Shown here: positions 1 to 9,490 of the stretch, one piece after another
Position numbering within the stretch: the first letter of the stretch is position 1
How the letters are laid out: every line of letters begins with the position of its first letter
From: Hyphomicrobiales bacterium
GTDB taxonomy: Bacteria; Pseudomonadota; Alphaproteobacteria; Rhizobiales; Rhizobiaceae
Length of the DNA: 49,138 nt
Reading direction: 5' to 3'
Assembly: GCA_900469615.1 (NCBI GenBank)
Contig: UBYA01000039.1
Span: 1-49,138 of the forward strand
Translations under genes and position numbers: made by a program
The notes under the pieces: model-generated
Seen by the model: only the letters and a program-made list of their open reading frames with translations
The model's database searches: none
What the model was told of the DNA's origin: nothing

Positions 1-24
1 GGTGGAGGCGGCGGCGGATGGTAA
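1..24 (+). CDS. 3' end of a Gly-rich protein (partial)
   Basis: Frame 1 reads six glycines, a tryptophan and a TAA stop. A polyglycine-Trp C-terminus is typical of DUF2207 or TPM-domain membrane proteins, which I recall lying between glyQ and glyS in rhizobia. Only eight codons are in the window, so the family is an inference from this tail and its position upstream of glyS. The 86 bases to glyS carry no other gene. Confidence 0.45.
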   Translation, partial: GGGGGGW

Positions 25-110
25 ATTCGCCGTTTGCCTTGGTGACTTTTGCCGCCGAGCTTGCTAAGTCCGCCCGGATCATTTCTGCCTCAACGTAAAG
101 ACAGCTCCCC

Positions 111-2225
111 ATGCCCGATCTCCTTCTCGAACTCCGCTCCGAGGAAATTCCCGCCCGTATGCAGCGCAAGGCTGCCGGCGACCTGAAGAAGCTGGTGACC
201 GATGCCCTGGTCGAAGCGGGTCTCTCCTATGAGGGGGCCAGGGAATATTGGACGCCGCGGCGCCTGACGCTCGACATTCGCGGCCTGACGGCGCGTTCGG
301 CCGATGTGCGCGAGGAACGCAAGGGTCCTCGCACCGATGCCAACGAGAAGGCGATCGAGGGCTTCCTGCGTGGCGCCGGCCTTTCCTCTATTTCCGAAGC
401 GCAGGTGCAGAGCGACCCGAAGAAGGGTGATTTCTACGTTGCGATCATTTCCAAGCCCGGCCGTGCGGCAGAGGAAATCGTCGCGGGCGTGATGCCCGAC
501 ATTATAAAAAACTTCCCCTGGCCGAAATCCATGCGCTGGGGCAAGGCATCGGCAAGGCCCGGTTCGCTGCGCTGGGTGCGCCCGCTGCAGTCGATCGTCT
601 GCACCTTCGGCACCGAGCATGAAGAAACCGCGGTCATTCCCTTCGAGATCGACGGCATCGTCGCCTCGAACGTGACCTACGGCCATCGCTTCCATGCGCC
701 CGAGGCGATCACGGTCAAGCGTTTCGATGATTATGTCTCCAGCCTGGAGAAGGCCAAGGTCATCCTCGATGCCGAGCGCCGCAAGGACATCATCCTGCAT
801 GATGCCCGCGACGTCGCTTTCGCCAACGGCCTGGAACTGGTCGAAGACGAGGGCCTGCTGGAGGAAGTCTCCGGCCTCGTCGAGTGGCCGCAGGTGCTGA
901 TGGGCTCCTTCGAGGAAGACTATCTGTCGATCCCGCCGGAGATCATTCGTCTGACGATCAAGACCAACCAGAAGTGTTTCGTCACCCGCCCGCAGGCGGG
1001 CGAGACGCTGTCCAACCGCTTCATTCTCGTCGCCAATATCCAGGCGACCGATGGCGGCAAGGAAATCATCCACGGCAACGGCAAGGTCGTGCGCGCTCGC
1101 CTGTCAGACGCGCTGCACTTCTGGAAGCGCGACCAGGGCGATCTGCCCGATCTCGAAACGCTGGAAGCTTCGGCGAAAAAGTTCGGCCTCGATCTGAAGA
1201 AGCCGCTCGATCAGCGCATGGCGAAGCTCGACGCGCTGAACGTCACCTTTCATGCCAAGCTCGGCAGCCAGGGCGAACGCGTTGCCCGCATCCGTGCGCT
1301 GGCCGCCGACCTCGCCAGGATCACCGGCGCCGATGCCGCTCTGGTCGACCGCGCCGTCGTGCTCGCCAAGGCCGACCTGCGCACCGAAGCTGTCGGCGAA
1401 TTCCCCGAGCTGCAGGGCGTCATGGGCCGCAAATACGCATCGCTGCAGGGCGAGAACGCCTCCGTCGCGACCGCGATCGAAGATCACTACAAGCCGCAAG
1501 GCCCGTCCGACCGCGTTCCCGAGGACAAGGTTGCGATCACAGTCGCGCTCGCTGACAAACTCGATACGCTCGTCGGCTTTTGGAAGATCGACGAAAAGCC
1601 GACAGGCTCGAAAGACCCTTACGCGCTGCGCCGCGCCGCCCTCGGCGTCGTCCGTATCCTGCTGGAGCGGGGCGTGCGCCTGCCGCTGCTGGCAACGACC
1701 AAGGATGCCGATCTGCTGGCCTTCTTCCATGATCGCCTCAAGGTCTACCTGCGCGATCTCGGCGCCCGCCACGACCTGATCGACGCGGTGCTGACGCCGG
1801 AGACCGACGATCTGCTGATGATCGCCCGCCGCGTCGAGGCGCTGACCGCCTTCATCACCTCCGAGGACGGCAAGAACCTGCTCGCCGGCACCAAGCGCGC
1901 CACCCAGCTTCTGGCCGCCGAAGAGAAGAAGGGCACGGTCGTCGCCGACAGCGTTTCGGAAGCGCTGCTGAAGCTCGACGCGGAAAAGGATCTCTTTGCC
2001 GCCGTCAAGGCAGCCTCCGCCGAAGCCTCCGATGCGATCGCCAAGGAAGATTTCCGTTCCGCCATGGCAGCCCTTTCCAAGCTGCGCGCGCCCGTCGACC
2101 GCTTCTTCGAGGACGTCCTCGTCAACGATGAAGACGCCGCCATCCGCGCCAATCGCCTGGCACTGCTGCGCCTGATCCGCGAGGCAACCGGCACCGTCGC
2201 CGATTTCTCGAAGATCGCGGGATAA
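111..2225 (+). CDS. glyS: Glycyl-tRNA synthetase beta subunit
   Basis: Beta subunit of the bacterial alpha2beta2 glycyl-tRNA synthetase, which attaches glycine to tRNA-Gly in the cytoplasm. The 704-residue product is full length for the family. It opens with the characteristic LLLELRSEEIPARMQ segment, has the conserved TPRRL motif near residue 48, and ends in the alpha-helical tRNA-binding region containing PVDRFFEDVLVN. The catalytic alpha subunit glyQ is not in the window; it is probably just upstream, since in rhizobia the two genes are close but not adjacent. A DUF523 gene starts 13 bases downstream and is probably co-transcribed. The long antisense frames over this gene are shadows of high-GC codon use. 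Confidence 0.97.
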   Translation: MPDLLLELRSEEIPARMQRKAAGDLKKLVTDALVEAGLSYEGAREYWTPRRLTLDIRGLTARSADVREERKGPRTDANEKAIEGFLRGAGLSSISEAQVQSDPKKGDFYVAIISKPGRAAEEIVAGVMPDIIKNFPWPKSMRWGKASARPGSLRWVRPLQSIVCTFGTEHEETAVIPFEIDGIVASNVTYGHRFHAPEAITVKRFDDYVSSLEKAKVILDAERRKDIILHDARDVAFANGLELVEDEGLLEEVSGLVEWPQVLMGSFEEDYLSIPPEIIRLTIKTNQKCFVTRPQAGETLSNRFILVANIQATDGGKEIIHGNGKVVRARLSDALHFWKRDQGDLPDLETLEASAKKFGLDLKKPLDQRMAKLDALNVTFHAKLGSQGERVARIRALAADLARITGADAALVDRAVVLAKADLRTEAVGEFPELQGVMGRKYASLQGENASVATAIEDHYKPQGPSDRVPEDKVAITVALADKLDTLVGFWKIDEKPTGSKDPYALRRAALGVVRILLERGVRLPLLATTKDADLLAFFHDRLKVYLRDLGARHDLIDAVLTPETDDLLMIARRVEALTAFITSEDGKNLLAGTKRATQLLAAEEKKGTVVADSVSEALLKLDAEKDLFAAVKAASAEASDAIAKEDFRSAMAALSKLRAPVDRFFEDVLVNDEDAAIRANRLALLRLIREATGTVADFSKIAG

Positions 2226-2238
2226 GGCTTGGGGGGCG

Positions 2239-2733
2239 ATGACCGGAAAGATCCTCGTCAGCGCCTGCCTCATGGGTCATGCCGTCCGTTATGACGGCCG
2301 TTCCAAGCCGCTCATCCATCCGGCGATCGATCGCTGGCGCGAGGAGGGGCGGCTGGTGACGATCTGTCCGGAAATGTCCGCGGGCATGGCTGTGCCGAGG
2401 CCGCCAGCCGAAATTGAGGGCGGAGCCACCGGCGAGGACGTGCTTGCCGGCATCGCGCGGGTGATAGAGCGCGCTGGCGGCGACGTCACGGCGGAATTTC
2501 TTCAGGCGGCGGAAAATGCACTGGCGCTCGCAGAGGAAACCGGCTGTCGTTATGCCTTGCTGATCGACGGCAGCCCATCCTGCGGCTCGGGCTTTATCTA
2601 TGACGGCTCATTCTCCGGCACTCGGAACACCGGCCATGGCGTCACGGCGGCGCTGTTGCAGCAGGCCGGCATCGAGGTTTACTCAGATCGTGAGATCGAG
2701 AAACTGGTCGAGCGGCTGAAAACCGCAGACTGA
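2239..2733 (+). CDS. DUF523 family protein
   Basis: A 164-residue cytoplasmic protein of the DUF523 family. It has the usual N-terminal SACLMG segment followed by RYDG, a CPE motif after the first strand pair, and the DGSPSCGSG motif near residue 110. The conserved cysteines (SAC, CPE, SPSCGSG) suggest metal or Fe-S binding, but no function is established to my knowledge. It follows glyS by 13 bases with a G-rich ribosome-binding site (GGGGGG), so it is read as the second gene of a glyS operon. A strong hairpin terminator follows. Confidence 0.9.
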   Translation: MTGKILVSACLMGHAVRYDGRSKPLIHPAIDRWREEGRLVTICPEMSAGMAVPRPPAEIEGGATGEDVLAGIARVIERAGGDVTAEFLQAAENALALAEETGCRYALLIDGSPSCGSGFIYDGSFSGTRNTGHGVTAALLQQAGIEVYSDREIEKLVERLKTAD

Positions 2734-2757
2734 AGCAGCCAATCGCAGCTCAAAAGA

Positions 2758-2785
2758 AAACCGCCGGACGCAAGCCCGGCGGTTT
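2758..2785. terminator. Bidirectional intrinsic terminator between DUF523 and mcp
   Basis: A 10-bp perfect stem (AAACCGCCGG with CCGGCGGTTT) around an 8-base loop. It is flanked by an A-rich run on the left and TTTCTCATTTG on the right, so either strand gives a GC-rich hairpin followed by U-rich sequence. It lies between two convergent genes and would stop both transcripts. Confidence 0.85.
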
Positions 2786-2806
2786 CTCATTTGTGACTTA
2801 TCCCGC

Positions 2807-4621
2807 TCAGGCAGCGCGGCGGTGGTCCATGACCGAGCGGCCCTCGTTGACGCGGAAGCCGCGGATGAGGGCGAGAAGATCTTCCGTGTCGGCGGCGAGC
2901 GTCTCGGCCGATGCGGTGGTCTCTTCGGCCATGGCCGCATTCTGCTGCGTGGCGGCGTCGAGCTGGTTCATCGAGGACGAGATCGAGCGCAGCGTCGTAT
3001 CCTGTTCGGAGGCGCTGTGGGCGATCTTCGAGACGATTTCGTTGGCGGCCTTGATCTGGTCGGAGATGCGCTTCAGCGCTTCGCCTGCCTCGCCGACGAG
3101 GCGGACGCCCTGGTCGACCTGGCCGGAGGAACGGGCGATCTGGTCCTTGATCTCCTTGGCGGCGGCCGCCGAGCGCTGGGCGAGCTCGCGCACTTCCTGG
3201 GCGACGACGGCAAAACCCTTGCCGGATTCGCCCGCCCGCGCCGCCTCGACGCCGGCATTGAGCGCCAGAAGGTTCGTCTGGAACGCGATCTCGTCGATGA
3301 CCCCGATGATCTTGCCGATTTCCGCGGAAGATTTCTCGATGCCGCTCATCGCTTCGATTGCCTGGGCCACAACCGCATCGCTGCGCGATGCTTCGGCGCT
3401 GACGGCGTGAACGCGCTTGCTGGCTTCACCGGCGCCTTCCGCCGTCTGGCGAACGGCGACGGTGAGTTCGTCGAGCGCAGCCGATGTCTCTTCCAGGCTG
3501 GCCGCCTGGCGCTCGGTGCGCTGCGACAGCTCGTTGGAGGCGCGACGGATCTCTTCCTTGCTGAGGCCGATGTCGTTGCCCTTGGCATTGACGCGGCCCA
3601 TGGCTGCCTCGAGATGCGACAGCGCCTCGTTGAAGTTGTTGCGCAGGCCGGAATAGCTGGCGCCGAGGTCGCCGCAACGTACGGTGAGGTCGCCGCGAGC
3701 GAGCTCTTCGAGCGCCCGGCCGATGGCGGAGACGACACGCGCCTGTTCGCGCGCTTCGTCCTGCTGCTGGCGCAGGTTCTGTTCGCGCTCGCTGCTGATT
3801 TCGAGTTCCTGCGCCGCCTGACGGTCTGCCAGCATGTGTCGTTCGCGGACCTTTTCCTGCAGCGCCTGCGTCGCCTTGGCCATCAGGCCGATTTCGTTGC
3901 GCATTTCCGCATGCGGGATGGTCATCTTCACGTCCTCGTCGGCCACGGCCTTGAGGGCGGCGTGGACGTCAGCGAGCGGCCGCGTGATGCCGCGGATGAA
4001 GTAGAGAGCGGCACCGATGCCGATAACGAAGACAAGGCCGCAGATCAGCAGCGCGTGCCACATCGTCGTGTTGATCTGCTCCTGCAGGTCGTCCATGTAG
4101 ACGCCGCAGCCGAGCACGATCTGCCAGGGCTCGAAGGCGGCCGAATAGCTGCCCTTCAGGAAAGCGTCGCTGTCGGGGTGGCCGGGCTTGCTCCAGTAAT
4201 AAATGGTGCGGCCGCCGCCCTTGATGCCCTTTTCCACCATTTCCTTGCTGAAATAGGTGCCGTTCTTGTCGACCTGCGAGGACATGTCCTTGCCGATATT
4301 GACCGGGCTCGGGTGAATGCGCTGCACGACGTTGTAATCGAAGCCGAAAATATAGCCTGCTGGCGCGAAGCTGACATGCGAAAGGATCTTGAATGCCTCG
4401 GCCTGGGCGGCCTCATGCGTCATTTCACCGGATTTTTCGCGCTGATAATACTGGTCCAGAATGGAGATGCCGGATTCGACCTGCGTGCGCAGCATGTCGA
4501 AACGGTCGTCGTAAATGGAATCGGCTTGCGACCGGATCTGGAAATAGGTGGCCACCGCAAAGGCGGCCATCAGGACGCCGAGCAGGGCAAATAGTTGATG
4601 CGCAATCTTGAGATTCTTCAT
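2807..4621 (-). CDS. Methyl-accepting chemotaxis protein with single Cache sensor
   Basis: A membrane chemoreceptor of 604 residues that reports ligand binding to CheA/CheW. In order: an N-terminal membrane helix (LFALLGVLMAAFAVATYF); a periplasmic single Cache (sCache_2) domain, roughly residues 35-185, with the typical GYIFGFDYN and IGKDMS segments and WQIVLGCGVYMDDL at its end; a second membrane helix; HAMP; then the cytoplasmic signalling domain with the conserved hairpin tip (EIAFQTNLLALNAGVEAARAG). Small-molecule ligands such as organic acids are common for this Cache type, but the ligand cannot be read from sequence. The start at 4621 has a GGGAGG ribosome-binding site; an upstream in-frame extension lacks one. 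The C-terminus (DHRRAA) has no CheR/CheB-binding pentapeptide, unlike the second receptor in this window. Confidence 0.93.
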   Translation of the reverse strand: MKNLKIAHQLFALLGVLMAAFAVATYFQIRSQADSIYDDRFDMLRTQVESGISILDQYYQREKSGEMTHEAAQAEAFKILSHVSFAPAGYIFGFDYNVVQRIHPSPVNIGKDMSSQVDKNGTYFSKEMVEKGIKGGGRTIYYWSKPGHPDSDAFLKGSYSAAFEPWQIVLGCGVYMDDLQEQINTTMWHALLICGLVFVIGIGAALYFIRGITRPLADVHAALKAVADEDVKMTIPHAEMRNEIGLMAKATQALQEKVRERHMLADRQAAQELEISSEREQNLRQQQDEAREQARVVSAIGRALEELARGDLTVRCGDLGASYSGLRNNFNEALSHLEAAMGRVNAKGNDIGLSKEEIRRASNELSQRTERQAASLEETSAALDELTVAVRQTAEGAGEASKRVHAVSAEASRSDAVVAQAIEAMSGIEKSSAEIGKIIGVIDEIAFQTNLLALNAGVEAARAGESGKGFAVVAQEVRELAQRSAAAAKEIKDQIARSSGQVDQGVRLVGEAGEALKRISDQIKAANEIVSKIAHSASEQDTTLRSISSSMNQLDAATQQNAAMAEETTASAETLAADTEDLLALIRGFRVNEGRSVMDHRRAA

Positions 4622-4985
4622 GATGCCTCCCACAGGTAAATGAATACCGGTGCGGTATCCTACCGCCTGTGCGATCGCCTGAGAGATTCTCAATACGCTT
4701 GCCGCTGCTCGATTGACATGCTGCTGCCCGGTGGGGGTAAAATCACCATTTATGTCTAAAAAAGCTTTAATTGCAGGGGTTTGGTTGTATCTCGCAAGGC
4801 TTGAAACCGGAGATATGGTACATCGGTGTGAATAATACTCTCTCAAGCCTATGGAAAGCTTGAGGACTTCTGGAAATTCATGAAATCTAATTTAGATGTG
4901 TTTTATCTAGGTTGAAAGCACGGCGCTCAGCCATGCTCTTCGCACGACGGGCGAAAGACTGTCTCGATGCGGAAAAGACGCGGCG
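4622..4985. other. Intergenic region upstream of mcp
   Basis: About 360 bases with no gene I can support. It is more AT-rich than the surroundings near 4740-4910, as expected of a promoter region for the chemoreceptor. I see no clear operator, repeat or RNA. Confidence 0.5.
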
Positions 4986-5414
4986 CTATTGGCGGAGCTG
5001 GAAACCGGAAATGTCGAGCGGCGCGGGCTCGCGTGCGGCGGAGAGGTTCGACAAGGCTGCGGTCTTTGCCGCAACGTCTATGCCATCGGTTGGCTCGCCG
5101 GCGGCCGACAGGGCTTCCGGCGTCGGCTTGCTGACGAACATGACGGGGGAGCCGCCCATCCAGGCTTCAGTCCGCACGACCTTCTTTTCACCGTCGATAC
5201 TGCGCACGACGATGGATTGCGTGCCCGGCGTCAAAGTCGGCACCGTGTATTCCTTTTCCGCCAGCTTGGGCTTGAGAGGCGGGCAGTTGGTGCATGACTT
5301 GTCGACGATGCTCCCCTTGCCGCCGATCATCGTGCCATCGACAGGCTGGATCGACGAGGCCATGGCAGAGCCGCCGGCCAGTACGCATGCCAAGGTCAGG
5401 AAGAAGGAACGCAT
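4986..5414 (-). CDS. Small exported protein, HPE1-like effector domain family
   Basis: A 142-residue protein with a clear signal peptide (MRSFFLTLACVLAGGSAMA, cleavage probably after AMA). The mature part begins with a short Ser/Ile segment, then SIVDKSCTNCPPL with a CxxC pair, then VPTLTPGTQS and TEAWMGGSPVMFVSK. This pattern matches small periplasmic proteins of Rhizobiaceae annotated as plant virulence effector HPE1-like domain proteins. The name comes from a Liberibacter effector, and a role in virulence here is not implied. The start at 5414 is chosen because GGAG lies 9 bases upstream; a TTG three codons earlier would sit on top of that site. Confidence 0.7.
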   Translation of the reverse strand: MRSFFLTLACVLAGGSAMASSIQPVDGTMIGGKGSIVDKSCTNCPPLKPKLAEKEYTVPTLTPGTQSIVVRSIDGEKKVVRTEAWMGGSPVMFVSKPTPEALSAAGEPTDGIDVAAKTAALSNLSAAREPAPLDISGFQLRQ

Positions 5415-5526
5415 AACAAACAACTCCGTCTATGGTGACGAAGACATTAGCGGGCCTTTGTTTCCATCCCGTCAGGAGATTAGGTAAAAATTTAATGGAC
5501 TTGCGATTGCAGATCCGCAGCGGTGT

Positions 5527-6795
5527 TTACTTCTCGCGCTCGATCGCGCGCCAGCCGATGTCGTTGCGATAGAAGCCGTTTTCCCACTTTACCTTGCCGG
5601 CAAGGGCATAGGCGCGCTCTTTTGCTTCCCGCACCGTCTTGCCTGTCGCGGTGACGTTCAGCACGCGGCCGCCGGTCGCGACCAGCGCGCCGTCCTTCAG
5701 GCCTGTGCCGGCATGAAACACCTTGGCGCCTTCGCCGTCCGCCGGCAATGCGGAGATCGGCGTGTTCTTGGCATAGGAGCCGGGATAGCCTTTCGAGGCC
5801 ATGACGACGGTCAGCGCCGGGTCGTCGCTCCATTCGGCCGTCACCTGGTCCAGCGTGCCGTTGGCGCAGGCGTAAAGCAGCGGCAACAGATCGCTCTTCA
5901 GCCGCATCATCAGCACCTGGCATTCGGGATCGCCGAAACGGACATTGTATTCGATGAGTTCCGGACCTTTGGCGGTGATCATCAGCCCGGCGAAGAAGAC
6001 GCCGGAGAAGGGATGGCCGCTTTCCGCCATGCCGCGCATCGTCGGCTCGATGATCTCCTTCATGGTGCGCTCGACCATTTCCTGTGTCATGACCGGGGCG
6101 GGGGAATAGGCGCCCATGCCACCGGTATTCGGGCCGGTATCGCCGTCGCCGACGCGCTTGTGGTCCTGTGCGGTGGCGAGTGCCAGCGCATGCTTGCCGT
6201 CGCAAAGGCAGAAGAAGCTGGCCTCCTCGCCGTCGAGATAAGCCTCGATCACCACTTCCGCGCCGGCCTCGCCGAATGCGCCCTCGAAGCAGTCGTCGAT
6301 CGCCGCCAGCGCTTCGTCGACGGTCATCGCAACGGTGACGCCCTTGCCGGCCGCAAGGCCATCCGCCTTCACGACGATCGGTGCGCCCTGAGCGCGGACA
6401 TAGGCTTTCGCCTTCGGAGCATTGTTGAAGCGCTGGTACGCTCCGGTCGGAATATCGTAGCGGGCGCAGATGTCCTTGGTGAAGCCCTTGGACCCCTCGA
6501 GCTGGGCGGCCGCTGCGGAAGGGCCGAAGACGGCAACGCTGGCGGCGCGCAGCGTGTCGGCAATCCCGGCAACCAGCGGCGCTTCCGGGCCGACCACGAC
6601 GAAGTCGATGGCCCTTTCCCTGCAGAAGGCGACGACGGCATCATGGTTGTCGATGTCGAGCGTGACCAGCGTCGCATGCCCGGCAATACCGGGATTGCCC
6701 GGCGCCGCAAAGAGTTCCGTCAGCTCAGGCGATTGTGCCAGTTTCCAGGCCAGCGCATGCTCGCGTCCGCCCGATCCGATCAACAGAACTCTCAT
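5527..6795 (-). CDS. purD: Phosphoribosylamine-glycine ligase
   Basis: Second step of de novo purine synthesis: ATP-dependent joining of glycine to 5-phosphoribosylamine to give GAR. The 422-residue protein has the family start MRVLLIGSGGREHALAWKL, the AAPGNPGIAG motif, an ATP-grasp domain with VVKADGLAAGKGV near residue 140, and the NTGGMGAYSPAPV motif near residue 225. Length is normal for a monofunctional bacterial PurD. It is divergent from tex, with about 240 bases between. Confidence 0.98.
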   Translation of the reverse strand: MRVLLIGSGGREHALAWKLAQSPELTELFAAPGNPGIAGHATLVTLDIDNHDAVVAFCRERAIDFVVVGPEAPLVAGIADTLRAASVAVFGPSAAAAQLEGSKGFTKDICARYDIPTGAYQRFNNAPKAKAYVRAQGAPIVVKADGLAAGKGVTVAMTVDEALAAIDDCFEGAFGEAGAEVVIEAYLDGEEASFFCLCDGKHALALATAQDHKRVGDGDTGPNTGGMGAYSPAPVMTQEMVERTMKEIIEPTMRGMAESGHPFSGVFFAGLMITAKGPELIEYNVRFGDPECQVLMMRLKSDLLPLLYACANGTLDQVTAEWSDDPALTVVMASKGYPGSYAKNTPISALPADGEGAKVFHAGTGLKDGALVATGGRVLNVTATGKTVREAKERAYALAGKVKWENGFYRNDIGWRAIEREK

Positions 6796-7035
6796 GGCTT
6801 GCCCTTTCGTTGCATCTTTGCGCGGTTAAGGGGGCTTGAGCCAAAGGTCAAGCGGCAAATCCTGTGGAGGCAGGGCCTCCAACATTGCCATGCCTTTTTA
6901 TGTCGCCAAAGCGGAAGCGGCTCTGCCGTCATGCCATCTCCCCGCCCGGATTGGCGTGTTTCGTGCCGAAAACGCTTCTTATGTCCCCTGGATCATGCTT
7001 ATGGTCCCCTCACGATTACCAGTTTAGAGAGACAC
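6796..7035. promoter_or_regulatory. Divergent promoter region purD/tex
   Basis: 240 bases between divergent genes. The tex frame stays open far upstream, through this region and antisense to purD, but with no start signal or family similarity. I read it as non-coding promoter sequence and see no specific operator. Confidence 0.45.
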
Positions 7036-9345
7036 ATGGCCGCCGATATCCGTTCCCTTGCCGCAACCATCGCCGCCGAGATCAACTCCCGCCCGGATCA
7101 GGCCAAGGCCGCCATCGAGCTTTTGGACGAGGGCGCGACGGTGCCCTTCATCGCCCGCTACCGTAAGGAAGTCACCGGTGGCCTCGACGATACGCAGCTT
7201 CGGACGCTGGCGGAACGCCTTGTCTATCTGCGCGAGCTGGAAGCGCGCCGCGCCGCCATCATCGAATCCATCTCCGGCCAGGGCAAGATGACCGACGAGC
7301 TGATGGCCAAGGTCGCAACGGTTGCCACCAAGTCGGAGCTGGAAGACCTGTATCTGCCCTACAAGCCCAAGCGCCGCACCCGCGCCGAGATCGCCCGGGA
7401 GCGCGGCCTCGCTCCGCTGGCCGATACCATCCTCGCCGATCGCTCCAGGGAGCCTTCCGCTCTCGCCGAAGGTTTCATCACCGCCGATGTGCCGGACGTG
7501 AAGACGGCTTTGGAAGGTGCGCGCGACATCATCGCCGAAGGCATTGCCGAAAACGCCGACCTGCTCGGCAAGCTGCGCGGCTACATGAAGACGAACGCCA
7601 CGCTGAAAGCCGCCGTCGTCGACGGCAAGCAGGAGGCGGGCGCCAAGTTCTCGGATTATTTCGCTCATCAGGAGCGCTGGGCGACGGCTCCGGGCCATCG
7701 TGCGCTCGCCATGCTGCGCGGCTGGAACGAAGAGGTGCTGACGCTGAACATCGAGGTCGATACCGATGCCGTCTCGCCCAACAAGCCGGTCGAGCGGATG
7801 ATCGCTGTGGCCTACGACATCGGCACGAGCCGCCCCGGCGACCGCTGGCTGACGGAGGTCGCGAGCTGGACATGGCGCGTAAAGCTCTCAATGTCGCTGT
7901 CGCTCGACCTGATGCGCGAATTGCGGGAGAGGGCGGAAGAAGAAGCGATCCATGTGTTCGCCCGCAATCTGAAGGACCTGCTGCTGGCAGCGCCCGCCGG
8001 GTCGCGCGCCACCATGGGCCTCGATCCGGGCATCCGCACCGGCGTCAAGGTTGCTGTCGTCGATGGCACCGGCAAGCTCCTGGAAACGACGACGGTCTAT
8101 CCCTTCCCGCCCAGGAACGACGTGCGCGGCACGCAGGCGACCCTGGCGGCAATGGTCCGCAAGCACAAGGTCGAGCTGATCTCCATCGGCAACGGCACGG
8201 GCAGCCGCGAAACCGAGAAGCTGGTGGCCGACATGCTGGCCGAGCTACCGGCACCGAAGCCGACGAAGGTGATCGTCTCGGAAGCAGGCGCCTCCGTCTA
8301 TTCCGCCTCGGAAACGGCGGCACTGGAATTCCCCGGTCTCGACGTCTCGCTGCGCGGCGCCGTCTCCATCGCCCGCCGCCTGCAGGACCCGCTGGCCGAG
8401 CTGGTGAAGATCGAGCCGAAGTCGATCGGCGTCGGCCAGTATCAGCACGATGTCGACCAGCAGAAGCTCTCCCGCTCGCTGGATGCCGTGGTCGAGGATG
8501 CGGTGAATGCCGTCGGCGTCGATCTCAATACCGCCTCCGCGCCGCTGCTTGCCCGGGTCTCCGGCCTTGGCCCGTCGATTGCCGACGCGATCGTCAAGCA
8601 TCGCGATGGTGAAGGCCCGTTCGCGACGCGGCGCGACCTGCTCAAGGTCGCGCGCCTCGGCCAGCGCACTTTCGAGCAATGCGCCGGCTTCCTGCGCATT
8701 CCCAACGGCAAGGAGCCGCTCGACGCTTCCTCCGTGCACCCCGAAGCTTATGGCGTCGCCAAGAAGATCGTCGCCGCCTGCGGTCGCGACCTGCGTGCGC
8801 TGATGGGCGATACGGCTGCGCTGAAGGCCGTCGATCCCCGGCAGTTCATCGACGACAAGTTCGGTCTGCCGACCGTGCGCGACATTATCTCCGAACTGGA
8901 AAAGCCGGGTCGCGATCCGCGCCCCAGCTTCAAGACGGCTACCTTTGCGGAAGGCGTCAACGAGATCGGCGATCTCAAGCCCGGGATGCTGCTGGAAGGC
9001 ACCGTGACCAATGTCGCCGCCTTTGGCGCCTTCGTCGACATAGGCGTCCATCAGGACGGTTTGGTGCATGTCTCGCAACTGGCGGACCGCTTCGTCAAGG
9101 ATCCGCACGAGGTCGTGAAGGCTGGCGACGTCGTCAAGGTCAAGGTCGTGGAAGTGGATGTGAAGCGCAAGCGAATCGGTCTCTCGATGCGCAAAGATGG
9201 CAGCACTGTGGCGGCCGCATCCGGGCGCGAGTCGCGCGAGCAGGGTGGTGCGCGCAACGCTGGCGTTAAGGGAAATGCCCCTCCGAAGGCTGAACAGCGG
9301 GGTAGCTTTGGTGCCGCTCTGGCCGATGCACTCAAACGAAAATAA
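7036..9345 (+). CDS. tex: Tex family RNA-binding transcription accessory protein
   Basis: A 769-residue homologue of Tex, a cytoplasmic nucleic-acid-binding protein tied to transcription and RNA metabolism. Domains in order: N-terminal helical Tex region with VPFIARYRKE and LYLPYKPKRRTRAEIA; a YqgF/RuvX-like RNase H fold near residues 326-440 (MGLDPGIRTG); helix-hairpin-helix repeats near 495-555 (VSGLGPSIADAIV); and a C-terminal S1 domain near 645-720 (GTVTNVAAFGAFVDIG), followed by a low-complexity basic tail. The start at 7036 begins the conserved family sequence. The frame is open for over 1.3 kb upstream, but that stretch is antisense to purD and does not look like Tex. Confidence 0.95.
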   Translation: MAADIRSLAATIAAEINSRPDQAKAAIELLDEGATVPFIARYRKEVTGGLDDTQLRTLAERLVYLRELEARRAAIIESISGQGKMTDELMAKVATVATKSELEDLYLPYKPKRRTRAEIARERGLAPLADTILADRSREPSALAEGFITADVPDVKTALEGARDIIAEGIAENADLLGKLRGYMKTNATLKAAVVDGKQEAGAKFSDYFAHQERWATAPGHRALAMLRGWNEEVLTLNIEVDTDAVSPNKPVERMIAVAYDIGTSRPGDRWLTEVASWTWRVKLSMSLSLDLMRELRERAEEEAIHVFARNLKDLLLAAPAGSRATMGLDPGIRTGVKVAVVDGTGKLLETTTVYPFPPRNDVRGTQATLAAMVRKHKVELISIGNGTGSRETEKLVADMLAELPAPKPTKVIVSEAGASVYSASETAALEFPGLDVSLRGAVSIARRLQDPLAELVKIEPKSIGVGQYQHDVDQQKLSRSLDAVVEDAVNAVGVDLNTASAPLLARVSGLGPSIADAIVKHRDGEGPFATRRDLLKVARLGQRTFEQCAGFLRIPNGKEPLDASSVHPEAYGVAKKIVAACGRDLRALMGDTAALKAVDPRQFIDDKFGLPTVRDIISELEKPGRDPRPSFKTATFAEGVNEIGDLKPGMLLEGTVTNVAAFGAFVDIGVHQDGLVHVSQLADRFVKDPHEVVKAGDVVKVKVVEVDVKRKRIGLSMRKDGSTVAAASGRESREQGGARNAGVKGNAPPKAEQRGSFGAALADALKRK

Positions 9346-9376
9346 GGACTTAGCGGAACTTTATGCAAGAATGTCA

Positions 9377-9403
9377 CACTCTGGCAGAGTTGTTGCCAGA
9401 GTG
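9377..9403 (+). other. Perfect 10-bp hairpin between tex and cfa
   Basis: CACTCTGGCA (9377-9386) and TGCCAGAGTG (9394-9403) pair perfectly around a 7-base loop, 31 bases after the tex stop. No U-run follows, so it is not a classical terminator; it may be a Rho-independent-like brake, an mRNA 3'-end stabiliser or an operator palindrome. Confidence 0.5.
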
Positions 9404-9490
9404 CCAATGACTGAGGAAAGGTGAGCTTGCCACAAGGCTCTGAGGCGCTAAAGTCTGCCTTAATGTCATGTCATAACATTCGGGGCGTCC

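Noticed and set aside
2822..4594. 590-codon plus-strand open frame opposite the first chemoreceptor
   Set aside because: Composition is that of an antisense shadow of the receptor, and the minus-strand protein is complete with clear domains.
5713..7035. Long open frame running into tex from upstream
   Set aside because: It is antisense to purD, has no start signal and no Tex-like sequence before 7036; a high-GC shadow.
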